64,000 nucleotides of DNA from JAAFJT01 sp043744275. Its GTDB lineage: Bacteria > Bacteroidota > Bacteroidia > Chitinophagales > Saprospiraceae. The notes below the pieces were generated by a model that made no database searches, was not told where the DNA came from, and saw nothing but the letters and a program-made list of their open reading frames with translations. Every line of letters begins with the position of its first letter. Position 1 is the first letter of the stretch. The stretch spans positions 45,486 through 109,485 of the forward strand of contig JAYTUY010000012.1 in NCBI GenBank assembly GCA_043744275.1, given 5' to 3'. Made by a program: the position numbers and the translations under genes. Shown one piece after another: positions 34,622 to 42,612 of the stretch.

Positions 34622-34640
34622 CCAAAGTGTATTTGAATGC

Positions 34641-34781
34641 TTACGCTTTCGTTTCTTCCTTTGGTTCTGCTTTTGCCTCTGTTTCAGGCACGAATGCTTT
34701 AGTGACTAATTTTGGACGGCTTTTGCCGAATGAGCCTCTTGTGATTTTACCACGCTTTGTTCTTTTATCGCCTTTTCCCAT
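34641..34781 (-). CDS. 30S ribosomal protein bTHX
   Basis: A 46-aa protein read from ATG 34781-34779 to TAA 34643-34641. The first 24 residues (MGKGDKRTKRGKITRGSFGK then SRPK) are the THX signature, a small basic protein packed against 16S rRNA in the 30S head. The C-terminal half is an acidic/Ala tail (ETEAKAEPKEETKA), common in Bacteroidota. TATCTTTG at 34853-34846 is the likely promoter, sharing CGCTTCATTT with yicC. Confidence 0.9.
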   Translation of the reverse strand: MGKGDKRTKRGKITRGSFGKSRPKLVTKAFVPETEAKAEPKEETKA

Positions 34782-34845
34782 GGTGATTTTGTTATTTTAT
34801 TATTTATAAAATTAGATTTTAAAATTAATTTTTTAAAATGAAGCG

Positions 34846-34853
34846 CAAAGATA
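34846..34853 (-). promoter_or_regulatory. -7 element of bTHX
   Basis: TATCTTTG then CGCTTCATTT, about 65 nt before the ATG. Confidence 0.55.
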
Positions 34854-34983
34854 GTATTTTTAACGTTAAATGACAAAGAAGATAACATCTAAAAATATTT
34901 AGCCACTAATTAAAGGTAATTATCATATTAAAAAAATGTTAAAATTTATTTAAAGTTTCTTCAATAACGTACTTAACTATCAC

Positions 34984-34991
34984 TAAATTTG
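34984..34991 (+). promoter_or_regulatory. -7 element of the M16 peptidase gene
   Basis: TAAATTTG 46 nt before ATG 35038. Confidence 0.5.
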
Positions 34992-35037
34992 TTCCTTATT
35001 TATTATTTTAATATTTTTTTAAAACACAACGAACAGT

Positions 35038-37914
35038 ATGAATGCATTAGCATTGCACCCACAACGTCAATTGAGTACTGACAAGCAAACCTCTGAAAAC
35101 GACCCTATCAAAGTAAACACCTATACGCTCAAAAATGGTTTGAAAATCTTTATGAGTGTTAACAAAAACGAACCACGCATCTTCACCAATATCGCTGTCA
35201 AAGCCGGTTCCAAACAGGATCCTGCCGATACAACAGGCTTAGCCCATTACCTCGAACACATGATGTTTAAGGGAACGCATCAAATAGGCTCGCTGGATTG
35301 GGATAAAGAGAGAGAGTTGCTCACTCAAATTGCCGATCTTTATGAAAAACATCGGCTTGAAACAGACCCCTCAGTAAGGAGCGCATATTATGCTTCTATT
35401 GACAATCTTTCGAATGAAGCAGCAAAATTCGTAGCCACCAACGAATATGATAAACTCGTTTCGTCGCTCGGTGCTAAATCTACGAATGCTTACACCTCAA
35501 ACGAACAGACTGTTTACGTGAATGATATTCCAAGCAATGAACTTGAAAAATGGTTCAAATTGGAGTCCGAACGCTTCAAAATGGTGGTTTTGCGCTTGTT
35601 CCATACCGAATTGGAAACCGTTTATGAGGAATTCAATATGGGGCAAGACAACGACAATCGCAAGGTCTATCAAGCCATGATGACGAGTCTCTTCCCGACG
35701 CATCCCTACGGCACTCAAACAACGATTGGTAAAGGCGAGCATTTGAAAAATCCGTCGCACTATAATATTTTAAATTATTTTAAAAAATATTATGTGGCGA
35801 ACAATATGGCGATTATTTTATCAGGCGATTTTGAGCCTGAGCAAGTCGTGGCGTATGCTCAAAAATACTTTGGCAATTATGAAATGAGTGATGTGCCGCC
35901 TTTTAATTATGATGAACAAAAGCCTATCGAGAGCATTATTCGCCAAGAAGTTTTTGGACAACAAGCTGAATACGTTCAAATGGCGTGGCGCATTGGCGGT
36001 GCAAAATCGGGTGATGGCGACATTGCCAGCCTTATTTCAGCCATGTTGCACAACAATCAAGCGGGTCTGATTGATTTGGATTTGGTTCAAAAACAAAAAG
36101 TTTTGGAAGCATCTTCAGGTACAATGAGTATGACGGATTACTCAGGTTTTGTCATGTCGGGCAAACCACGTGAAGAGCAATCGCTTGAAGATGTTGAAAA
36201 ATTGCTTTTGGAACAAATCATGCGCTTGAAAAATGGCGATTTCCCAGATTGGCTCATGTCGGCTGTCATCAAGGACTATAAATATAGCCAAATGAAAAGC
36301 TATGAAAACAATCAAAGTCGCGTGAGTTCTATGACAGATGCGTTTGTGAAAGGCATAGAGTGGGAAGATTATATCGAGCGGATTGATCGCATGAAAAATA
36401 TCACAAAGCAGCAAGTTCAAGATTTTTCAAATAGGTTTTTCACTGATAATTATGTCGTCGTTTATAAAAGAACAGGTGTGGATAAGAACGTGATGAAGGT
36501 GGAAAAGCCTGAAATTACGCCTGTTTCGCTCAATCGGCATGATAAATCTGACTTCGCTGAAGCATTTTTTACAGAAGAATCGCCTCGGTTGAAGCCTGAA
36601 TTTATTGATTTTAAACAGGCAATTCGAACAAAAACTTTAAGCAGCGGTTTGACATTAGATTACATCGAAAACGTGACTAATGAAACGTTTTCCTTGTACT
36701 ATATCCTCGAAATGGGTAAAAATGCTGATAAACGATTGCCTTTGGCTCTGAATTATTTGCCATTTTTAGGAACGAATCAATACACCGCAGAGGAATTGCA
36801 ACAGGAGTTTTATAAGCTGGGTTTGTCGTTTGATGTGTTCAGCAACGATGAAAGAAGTTTTGCCGTTTTGAGTGGTTTGGACGAGTCTTTTACTGAGGGG
36901 GTCAAACTGTTTGAGCATATTTTAAAAAATGTTGAAGGTGATGAAATTCCTTTGAAAAATATGGTCGCCGACATCTTGAGCAAGCGCGACAACGATAAAA
37001 AAGACAAACGCATTATCCTCCGCAATGCGATGGCGAGCTATGCTAAATATGGCAAAATATCACCATTTACTGATAATTTATCGAAAGAAGAACTTCAAAA
37101 TCTTCAACCTGCGGACTTGGTCAATGCTATTAAAAATTTGACAACATTTGAGCACCGTATTTTTTATTACGGTACGAAAAAGGTAGAAGAAGTAGCTGAA
37201 ATTCTGAATGTGGAGCATATTATACAAGCGAAATTAAACTCTGCTACGCCTCCTAAAGAATATGTTGAATTGGATACTACTGAAAATACCGTCCTATTCG
37301 TTCATTTTCCGATGGTGCAAACGGAGGTTTTGATGCTTTCAAAAGGTACCCCTCAGTATTCGATGGCTGAAAACATACAATCAACTTTGTACAATAATTA
37401 TTTCGGTTCGGGCTTATCATCTATTGTTTTTCAAGAAATTAGAGAGGCACGTGCTTTGGCATATTCTGCGAACGTCTATTACAGCAGCCCGCTCAAGCAC
37501 GACCGAGCGCATTATCTGCAAGCCTACGTGGGTACGCAATCTGATAAATTGCAAGAAGCAATAACTGCTATGCACGACATCATCGAAGATATGCCGATGT
37601 CGGAAACGCAAATAGAACATGCTCGAATGTCTGTTTTGAAAACCATTGAAAGTGAGCGCATTACAAAAGCGAATATTTATTGGACATATCGCAACAACCT
37701 TGAACGAGGCATCAAAAATGATATGCGAGAGGAGATGTACATTGTCATCAATGACATGAGTTCCCACGATTTGAAAGCCTTTCAAGAAGCACATGTGAAG
37801 GGACGGCATTTCACTTTCCTCATTTTGGGAGATAATACAAAGATTGATTTTGACTATCTGAAATCTATTGGTTCATTGACAGAATTGAATATGGTGGATA
37901 TATTTGGGTATTGA
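35038..37914 (+). CDS. M16 family (insulinase-like) metalloprotease
   Basis: A 958-aa protein with two M16 halves, about 900 residues as in the pitrilysin-like single-chain forms. The inverted zinc motif HYLEHMMFKGT (HxxEH) lies near residue 77-81, and the distal glutamate is in ELETVYEEFNMGQD. The second half (~530-950) is the inactive partner, with R/Y segment EIREARALAYSANVYYSS. I see no signal peptide. It cleaves oligopeptides in a closed chamber. Three repeat words fall in it (35366, 36892, 37348). The stop TGA is part of the 13-bp palindrome at 37910. Confidence 0.92.
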   Translation: MNALALHPQRQLSTDKQTSENDPIKVNTYTLKNGLKIFMSVNKNEPRIFTNIAVKAGSKQDPADTTGLAHYLEHMMFKGTHQIGSLDWDKERELLTQIADLYEKHRLETDPSVRSAYYASIDNLSNEAAKFVATNEYDKLVSSLGAKSTNAYTSNEQTVYVNDIPSNELEKWFKLESERFKMVVLRLFHTELETVYEEFNMGQDNDNRKVYQAMMTSLFPTHPYGTQTTIGKGEHLKNPSHYNILNYFKKYYVANNMAIILSGDFEPEQVVAYAQKYFGNYEMSDVPPFNYDEQKPIESIIRQEVFGQQAEYVQMAWRIGGAKSGDGDIASLISAMLHNNQAGLIDLDLVQKQKVLEASSGTMSMTDYSGFVMSGKPREEQSLEDVEKLLLEQIMRLKNGDFPDWLMSAVIKDYKYSQMKSYENNQSRVSSMTDAFVKGIEWEDYIERIDRMKNITKQQVQDFSNRFFTDNYVVVYKRTGVDKNVMKVEKPEITPVSLNRHDKSDFAEAFFTEESPRLKPEFIDFKQAIRTKTLSSGLTLDYIENVTNETFSLYYILEMGKNADKRLPLALNYLPFLGTNQYTAEELQQEFYKLGLSFDVFSNDERSFAVLSGLDESFTEGVKLFEHILKNVEGDEIPLKNMVADILSKRDNDKKDKRIILRNAMASYAKYGKISPFTDNLSKEELQNLQPADLVNAIKNLTTFEHRIFYYGTKKVEEVAEILNVEHIIQAKLNSATPPKEYVELDTTENTVLFVHFPMVQTEVLMLSKGTPQYSMAENIQSTLYNNYFGSGLSSIVFQEIREARALAYSANVYYSSPLKHDRAHYLQAYVGTQSDKLQEAITAMHDIIEDMPMSETQIEHARMSVLKTIESERITKANIYWTYRNNLERGIKNDMREEMYIVINDMSSHDLKAFQEAHVKGRHFTFLILGDNTKIDFDYLKSIGSLTELNMVDIFGY

Positions 37915-37922
37915 TAATCAAT
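37910..37922. repeat. 13-bp palindrome ATTGATAATCAAT, copy 3
   Basis: It contains the stop codon of the M16 gene. Confidence 0.7.
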
Positions 37923-37936
37923 GTGTTATAAAATAC

Positions 37937-37974
37937 AAAAGCCATGATACCCCTCAGTATCATGGCTTTTTTTT
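37937..37974. terminator. bidirectional terminator with the repeat word in its loop
   Basis: AAAAGCCATGATAC and GTATCATGGCTTTT are perfect arms. The loop and inner base pairs spell ACCCCTCAGT (37949-37958), the complement of ACTGAGGGGT. It ends both the M16 gene and moxR. Confidence 0.85.
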
Positions 37975-37990
37975 ATGAAAAATATGACTA

Positions 37991-38965
37991 TTAAAATAAA
38001 CTCTCAATCACCTTATCTGCCGTAATGCCTTCCGCCTCTGCCTTATAGTTCGGCACAATGCGGTGACGCAATACATACTTAGCAATCGCTTGCACATCTT
38101 CAATATCAGGCGAGTATTTACCCCGAATAGCGGCTTGACATTTTGCACCCAAAACCAAATATTGCGAAGCCCGCGGACCTGCTCCCCAAGAGATATAACT
38201 ATTCACCATTGGCGTAGCACGATCAGTGCCTGGGCGAGTTTTTGTAGCCAAGCTGACAGCATATTCCAATACATTATCAGCAATCGGAATTTTTCTCACA
38301 AGTTGTTGAAAATCAATGATTTGTGCACCTGATACGATGTGTCTTAATTCCACTTTTTTAGAAGACGTTGTACTTTTAACGACTTCAATTTCCTCTTTAT
38401 AACTTGGATAATCCAACGGAATATTGAACATAAAACGGTCAAGTTGAGCTTCTGGAAGTGGATATGTACCCTCTTGTTCAATCGGATTTTGAGTCGCCAA
38501 AACGAAGAACGGCGAAGGCAATAAATGTCGATGACCACCCACAGTGACGCTGCGCTCTTGCATGGCTTCGAGCAATGCCGCTTGCGTTTTAGGCGGTGTT
38601 CGGTTAATCTCATCCGCGAGAACGATATTGGCGAAAAGAGGACCTCTATTAAATTTAAAATGGCGGTCTTCATCCAAAATTTCAGAACCCGTAATATCCG
38701 AAGGCATCAAATCGGGCGTGAACTGAATCCGCTTAAATTCCAAATCTAAAACCTCCGAAATCGTACTCACAAGCAAGGTTTTTGCCAAGCCTGGTACACC
38801 TACCAAAAGGCTATGACCATTTGAAAACAAGGAAATAATAACGGCTTTGACGACTTCATCTTGACCGACGATGACTTTTCCAATTTCTTTTGAAAGGTCG
38901 CGGTAAGATTGAGCCAAAGCATCTACTGATTCTACATCTGAGCGCAAGGTTGCTGTTGTTGACAT
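37991..38965 (-). CDS. MoxR family AAA+ ATPase
   Basis: A 324-aa AAA-3 ATPase. Walker A is GVPGLAKT, Walker B VLADEINRTPPKTQ, sensor 1 FVLATQNPIEQEGTYPLPEAQLDRF, sensor 2 in TRPGTDRATPM-like context. MoxR proteins act with VWA-domain partners as chaperones that mature metalloenzymes or stress-response complexes. In many Bacteroidota it heads the bat operon; here it is followed directly by a terminator and the convergent M16 gene, so the bat genes are not downstream. No repeat word inside. Confidence 0.93.
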   Translation of the reverse strand: MSTTATLRSDVESVDALAQSYRDLSKEIGKVIVGQDEVVKAVIISLFSNGHSLLVGVPGLAKTLLVSTISEVLDLEFKRIQFTPDLMPSDITGSEILDEDRHFKFNRGPLFANIVLADEINRTPPKTQAALLEAMQERSVTVGGHRHLLPSPFFVLATQNPIEQEGTYPLPEAQLDRFMFNIPLDYPSYKEEIEVVKSTTSSKKVELRHIVSGAQIIDFQQLVRKIPIADNVLEYAVSLATKTRPGTDRATPMVNSYISWGAGPRASQYLVLGAKCQAAIRGKYSPDIEDVQAIAKYVLRHRIVPNYKAEAEGITADKVIESLF

Positions 38966-38996
38966 ATATTTTTGAGTTTTATATTTCAGTTTAAGA

Positions 38997-39004
38997 CAAA
39001 AGTA
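38997..39004 (-). promoter_or_regulatory. -7 element of moxR
   Basis: TACTTTTG on the minus strand, about 31 nt before the ATG. Confidence 0.5.
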
Positions 39005-39055
39005 AAAATAAAACGTTGCGTGCGGAGACTTTGTTTCACTTATTAGATGAATCCC

Positions 39056-39706
39056 TTATTTTTTACATTTCCACACCCAATCCGACAATTCATAACCTTT
39101 TATAATATACGAAAAATGCCACCATTCGGTGCGAATTCCTTTGAAGCCAACGCTCTCCATGACCCCCCTCAGTATTTTGCGGTTTTCAAGCACTTGTTTA
39201 GATACATTTTTTGAATCCGAATGCGCTTTTTCACTGAATGTATCGAAGGGCGTACCCATATCCAATTCTTTTCCTTCTTTATCAATGATGGTCAAATCCG
39301 CTGCCAAACCCCGCGTATGTTGCGAGCCTTTCCACGGCGGCGTCACGTAATTGCTATTCGGCATTTTATCCCACAGGCGACGTTGATAAGGACGCGGACG
39401 ATAGCAATCAAACATTTTCAAGCCACCTAACCCTTTGGTTTTCAATATTTTATGCGCTTTGGCAATGGCTTTAGCGGCTTCGGGGCGAAGGAAACAACGT
39501 CCACAATCGTACATTTTCGCTTTCACAAAATTGTCTGTCGTTGCATAACGCAAGTCGAGTGCGATTGTATTATCGAGTGCTGTCAATTCTGTCCATTGTT
39601 TCGTATCGTAATCCGCATTTTGAGCAAGGCAGATAGACATATTAATAAGAGTAAAAAAAACAATAGAAAAGCACTGATAGGTTGAAACCCATTTTTTCAT
39701 TGACAT
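39056..39706 (-). CDS. D-alanyl-D-alanine dipeptidase (VanX/DdpX-like)
   Basis: A 216-aa exported zinc peptidase with signal peptide to ~28 (FSIVFFTLINMSICLAQ). Zinc-site motifs are SQHTRGLAADLT (His and Asp) and EWWHF (catalytic Glu and His). LDLRYATTDNF and FDCYRPRPYQRRLW are typical. It hydrolyses D-Ala-D-Ala released from the wall and is probably a recycling enzyme rather than a resistance determinant, since no vanHA genes are nearby. The repeat word at 39162 has six Gs and encodes ILRG. Start could be the Met at position 3. Confidence 0.92.
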   Translation of the reverse strand: MSMKKWVSTYQCFSIVFFTLINMSICLAQNADYDTKQWTELTALDNTIALDLRYATTDNFVKAKMYDCGRCFLRPEAAKAIAKAHKILKTKGLGGLKMFDCYRPRPYQRRLWDKMPNSNYVTPPWKGSQHTRGLAADLTIIDKEGKELDMGTPFDTFSEKAHSDSKNVSKQVLENRKILRGVMESVGFKGIRTEWWHFSYIIKGYELSDWVWKCKK

Positions 39707-39735
39707 ATTAATTTTTAATAAAGATTAAATTTCAG

Positions 39736-39743
39736 CAAAGTTA
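39736..39743 (-). promoter_or_regulatory. -7 element of the VanX-like gene
   Basis: TAACTTTG on the minus strand, about 30 nt before the ATG. Confidence 0.5.
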
Positions 39744-39770
39744 TAAAAAATGTAAATACAGGGGTCGGTC

Positions 39771-39988
39771 CCTCGGAGAGGCAGGATTGATTAGTTCTAA
39801 TATGGTGCAGAGCACCGTAATATTTGTAGCAATTAAGGTGCAGAGCACCGAAATCTAATAATATTTCGGTGCTCTGCACCTTAAACAATATTTTTTGAAA
39901 TGAACCTACAAATATTTCGCAGCTCTGCTGCTTTAAAATTAAAATCAATCAATTCTGCCGCAGAGAGGTAAAATGTCGGTAGAAAAAA
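39771..39988. repeat. REP-like cluster with GGTGCAGAGCACC palindromes
   Basis: Palindromes occur at 39804-39816 and 39837-39849 (GGTGCAGAGCACC), 39868-39880 (GGTGCTCTGCACC) and 39919-39931 (GCAGCTCTGCTGC), with CCTCGGAGAGGCAGG at the left end and the 17-mer AATGTCGGTAGAAAAAA at 39972-39988. They fill most of the 356-nt gap before the BatE-like gene. No ORF. Confidence 0.75.
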
Positions 39989-40062
39989 ATATAGGATAGA
40001 ATTAATGTAATTGATATAATTTCGTCTTTCAAAATAAATTTTAAAGTTTAATTTTTTATAAA

Positions 40063-40836
40063 ATGTTTAAAATCAAATTTCATAAAATACTCGTAATCAA
40101 TATTTTATATTTTATTTTAATCCCTCAACTATGGGCGACCGATGCACAGCAAGTTTTTCAAGAAGCCAATCAAGCCTATACATCGGGCAATTATGCAGTG
40201 GCTGTAGAAAAATATGAAGCTATTTTGAAGGAAAATGTTTTTTCAAAAGAACTGTATTACAATCTCGGCAACAGCTATTATCGACTCAATCAAACGGGAA
40301 AAACGATTTTGAATTATGAGCGGGCATTGCGTATCGCTCCCTCGGATTCCGATATTCAGCAAAATCTCGCCCTCGCCCGAAGCCGAATTGTAGAGGATAT
40401 TGAGCCCATTTCAAATGTTTTTATCGTCCGTTGGTGGCATTTACTGAGGGGGTATATGTCGGCAGACGGCTGGTCAATGCTCGCATTATTTTTACTTTGG
40501 GTAGGCATAGCTGGCATGGCAGTATGGCTTTTGAGCAGCGAAAGGACTTTGAAAAAACGGGGATTTATAGTGGGAGCGATTTTAATACCCCTCAGTATTT
40601 TACCGTTTTTATTAGCGAATAATGCTAAAAATGAAGCCAATTCAAGCAAATTTGCTATCATTATTGCTCAAGAAACGCCTTTTCGCACATCTCCTGATGC
40701 GAATGCTGCCCCTACTTCTATGCTGCATGAAGGTATTAAAATAGAAATATTGGATAAGATTTCAAACCTTATCAAATCCCGATTGCCGAATGGAGAGGAA
40801 GGGTGGATTGAGGAGATGGCGATTGAGAAGATATAA
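40063..40836 (+). CDS. BatE-like TPR and SH3-domain membrane protein
   Basis: A 257-aa exported membrane protein. After the signal segment (ILVINILYFILIPQLWA) come two or three TPRs (~30-110: AYTSGNYAVAVEKYEAILKE, ELYYNLGNSYYRLNQTGKTILNYERALRIAP). Two membrane helices follow (~142-160 MLALFLLWVGIAGMAVWLL and ~168-185), then an SH3-like domain (~200-257: AQETPFRTSPDANAAPTSMLHEGIKIEI). This order is that of BatE in aerotolerance operons. It is on the opposite strand from moxR and has no other bat gene beside it. Two repeat words (40443 LLRG, 40587 PLSI) lie in or by the membrane region. Confidence 0.75.
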   Translation: MFKIKFHKILVINILYFILIPQLWATDAQQVFQEANQAYTSGNYAVAVEKYEAILKENVFSKELYYNLGNSYYRLNQTGKTILNYERALRIAPSDSDIQQNLALARSRIVEDIEPISNVFIVRWWHLLRGYMSADGWSMLALFLLWVGIAGMAVWLLSSERTLKKRGFIVGAILIPLSILPFLLANNAKNEANSSKFAIIIAQETPFRTSPDANAAPTSMLHEGIKIEILDKISNLIKSRLPNGEEGWIEEMAIEKI

Positions 40837-40847
40837 ATTCATACCTT

Positions 40848-41052
40848 AATCGCGGAGCGATTGAATATGAATAACCCTGATGCCAATCAGGGGGATAATT
40901 GTAAAGAATGGGCATAACTGCGGAGCGGTTGAATGTGAAATATTACCAATAACCGACTATTTTACATTTAACTGCTCCGCAGTTAAAACACCATTTCACT
41001 TTAACCCTCCGATTGCATCGAAGGTTATTCACATTCAATCGCTCTGCGATTA
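40848..41052. repeat. nested inverted repeat with TCGCGGAGCGA cores
   Basis: Outer arms at 40848-40875 (AATCGCGGAGCGATTGAATA...) and 41022-41052 (complement, TTCAATCGCTCTGCGATT) enclose inner arms at 40916-40932 (AACTGCGGAGCGGTTGA) and 40964-40986 (TAACTGCTCCGCAGTT). Same nested layout as 12825-12988 but with different cores. It fills the 304-nt gap before the rpmA terminator. Confidence 0.75.
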
Positions 41053-41081
41053 TTTCAACAAATTATTCGTATAAAATAAGA

Positions 41082-41110
41082 AAACCCTGCTGTGTTGAGT
41101 AGCAGGGTTT
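41082..41110 (-). terminator. rpmA terminator
   Basis: AAACCCTGCT and AGCAGGGTTT arms; the T-rich side is to the left on the minus strand. Confidence 0.75.
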
Positions 41111-41140
41111 CCTATATTAAAGCTATGAAAACGGAAGAAA

Positions 41141-41746
41141 TTATTCTCTACCGCCGTCAAGCTTATCTTGTAATTCTTTCAATTCATCCCATTGACCGTT
41201 AGCAGCCATAGCGGCTTGTTTAGCCCATGTAGCAGGATTGTGAATAGCATAACGGGGACCCGCCGCCGTTAAAAGTTCTTTCACTGCATCAGCATCAGCT
41301 TCTGCTAATTGAGCGAACGTCGTGATGCCGCCTTCGTGCAAAATTTGCTCGATTTTAGGACCAATGCCTTCAATTTTTTTCAAATCATCAGCACCTTTGT
41401 CTGCTTTTGCTGCTTTTTTAGGAGCCTCAGCGACAGGAGCCTCAGCAACTTTTACTGGAGCAGCCATTGCCTCAGCAGCAGCAACTCTTGATTCAGCTGG
41501 AGCAATGAAAACAATGCGCTTGTCATCTTTGCTGCGCTTATAAGTAACGATACCTGCAATAGAAGCATGCAAAGTAAAATCTTTACCCATATAAACATTG
41601 TCGCCTGGGTGGAATTGAGTGCCACGCTGACGCACGAGGATATTACCTGCTTTAGCGAATTGACCGCCGTACATTTTGACCCCTAAATATTTCGCTTTAC
41701 TATCGCGCCCGTTGTCCGTACTACCGGCGCCTTTCTTATGTGCCAT
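41141..41746 (-). CDS. rpmA: 50S ribosomal protein L27 with long C-terminal HhH extension
   Basis: A 201-aa protein, more than twice the usual L27 length of about 85. Residues 1-85 are ordinary L27 (MAHKKGAGSTDNGRDSKAKYLGVKMYGGQFAKAGNI, GDNVYMGKDFTLHA). Residues ~88-118 are an Ala/Lys/Pro-rich linker. Residues ~119-200 hold a helix-hairpin-helix-type domain (LKKIEGIGPKIEQILHEGGITTFAQLA) and a terminal WDELKELQDKLDGGR. I recall this kind of extension on L21 of other Bacteroidota. The rplU gene just upstream encodes a plain L21. The function of the extension is unknown. Confidence 0.93.
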   Translation of the reverse strand: MAHKKGAGSTDNGRDSKAKYLGVKMYGGQFAKAGNILVRQRGTQFHPGDNVYMGKDFTLHASIAGIVTYKRSKDDKRIVFIAPAESRVAAAEAMAAPVKVAEAPVAEAPKKAAKADKGADDLKKIEGIGPKIEQILHEGGITTFAQLAEADADAVKELLTAAGPRYAIHNPATWAKQAAMAANGQWDELKELQDKLDGGRE

Positions 41747-41929
41747 TTTTTTAAATTTTTATAACAGCCTATATATATGTGCTGTTAAAAATTAATGAAT
41801 GCAAGTCAATAAATTTAAATTCCTAAATAAACTGACTTTGTTTTAATAAAAAGTTTTAAATGCACCCCCTCAGTAAATTATGACTAATCGGTTATGAGTA
41901 ATGGGTAATTTCTAACGAGTAATATTACC

Positions 41930-41990
41930 TATTACCTATTACCCATTACCCATTACCCATTACCCATTACCCATTACCCATTACCCATTA
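41930..41990. repeat. 7-nt tandem repeat (ATTACCC)n at the end of rplU
   Basis: About eight ATTACCC/ATTACCT units, running up to the rplU stop codon. The last codons of rplU (reading ...ING stop, minus strand) are made by the repeat. A related GTAATGGGTAAT tract lies at 41898. Confidence 0.75.
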
Positions 41991-42292
41991 ATAGAGTTGA
42001 TAGTGATGCTTGTCAAAAAGTCGCGGTGACCATTTTTTACACGGTAACCTTTACGGCGTTTTTTCTTAAAAACGATAACTTTGTCACCTTTAAGGTGTTC
42101 GTTGACAGTAGCTATTACGCTTGCACCACCAACAGTCGGCATACCTACAGATACAACACCTGCTCTATCAACCAAAAGAACTTGGTCGAAAGTAACGTTG
42201 TTGCCTGCTTCGGCTTCTAACCGGTGGACGAATAGTCTTTGACCTTCCGTCACTTTCACTTGCTGACCGGCTATTTCTACGATTGCATACAT
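41981..42292 (-). CDS. rplU: 50S ribosomal protein L21
   Basis: A 103-aa L21 of the short form (MYAIVEIAGQQVKVTEGQRLFVHRLEAEAGNNVTFDQVLLV, then FKKKRRKGYRVKNGHRDFLT). It binds 23S rRNA. It precedes rpmA by 234 nt, an unusually wide gap for this pair, filled with 7-nt repeats and a repeat word (41864). The TACCTTTG promoter is at 42352-42345. Confidence 0.96.
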   Translation of the reverse strand: MYAIVEIAGQQVKVTEGQRLFVHRLEAEAGNNVTFDQVLLVDRAGVVSVGMPTVGGASVIATVNEHLKGDKVIVFKKKRRKGYRVKNGHRDFLTSITINSING

Positions 42293-42344
42293 GATATTAA
42301 AGAACTTTTAATTAAAAAATATAGATTTTTTGCGAAAATGCTCG

Positions 42345-42352
42345 CAAAGGTA
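42345..42352 (-). promoter_or_regulatory. -7 element of rplU-rpmA
   Basis: TACCTTTG followed by CGAGCATTTTCG on the minus strand, about 53 nt before the ATG. Confidence 0.6.
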
Positions 42353-42534
42353 TGTTTTTAATCATGAACTACAAAGCGTTTTTTTTAAGAAAATATTAAT
42401 GTTTGTTTGAAAACGGAAAAACCATATTATTTTTTAGTTTTTACATAAAATGCAAAATATGTCATTGCGAGGAGCGTAACAACTGAGGGGAGTGTTGAAA
42501 ACCTTTGTTTTAACCGTAAAAAAATATAAAAACC

Positions 42535-42565
42535 TTTGGTTTTTGATAGAATCGGTCTAACTTTG
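42535..42565 (+). promoter_or_regulatory. atpDC promoter
   Basis: TTTG at 42535-42538 and TAACTTTG at 42558-42565, 19 nt apart, fit both Bacteroidota promoter elements. Start of transcription would be near 42570, 43 nt before atpD. The rest of 42293-42612 holds the rplU promoter and a repeat word (42482). Confidence 0.65.
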
Positions 42566-42612
42566 CACCGTTTTTAAGAACACATATAGAAAATTAAATA
42601 CGTTTATATAAA

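Larger units (their letters stand above)
34244..34640. other. 397-nt region with hairpins and a possible leftward small RNA
   Basis: Contents, left to right: the terminator at 34271; the palindrome ATTGATAATCAAT at 34383; a hairpin with arms CTTTGCAA and TTGCAAAG at 34469-34490 bearing a minus-strand -7 element TATCTTTG (34493-34486); a plus-strand terminator-like hairpin at 34540-34573; and the bTHX terminator. No ORF. Confidence 0.4.

Noticed and set aside
39056..39706. VanX-like dipeptidase as an antibiotic-resistance gene
   Set aside because: No vanH, vanA or regulators nearby; more likely a wall-recycling enzyme.
41930..41990. ATTACCC and other tandem tracts as a CRISPR array
   Set aside because: Units are only 7 nt with no spacers and no cas genes nearby.
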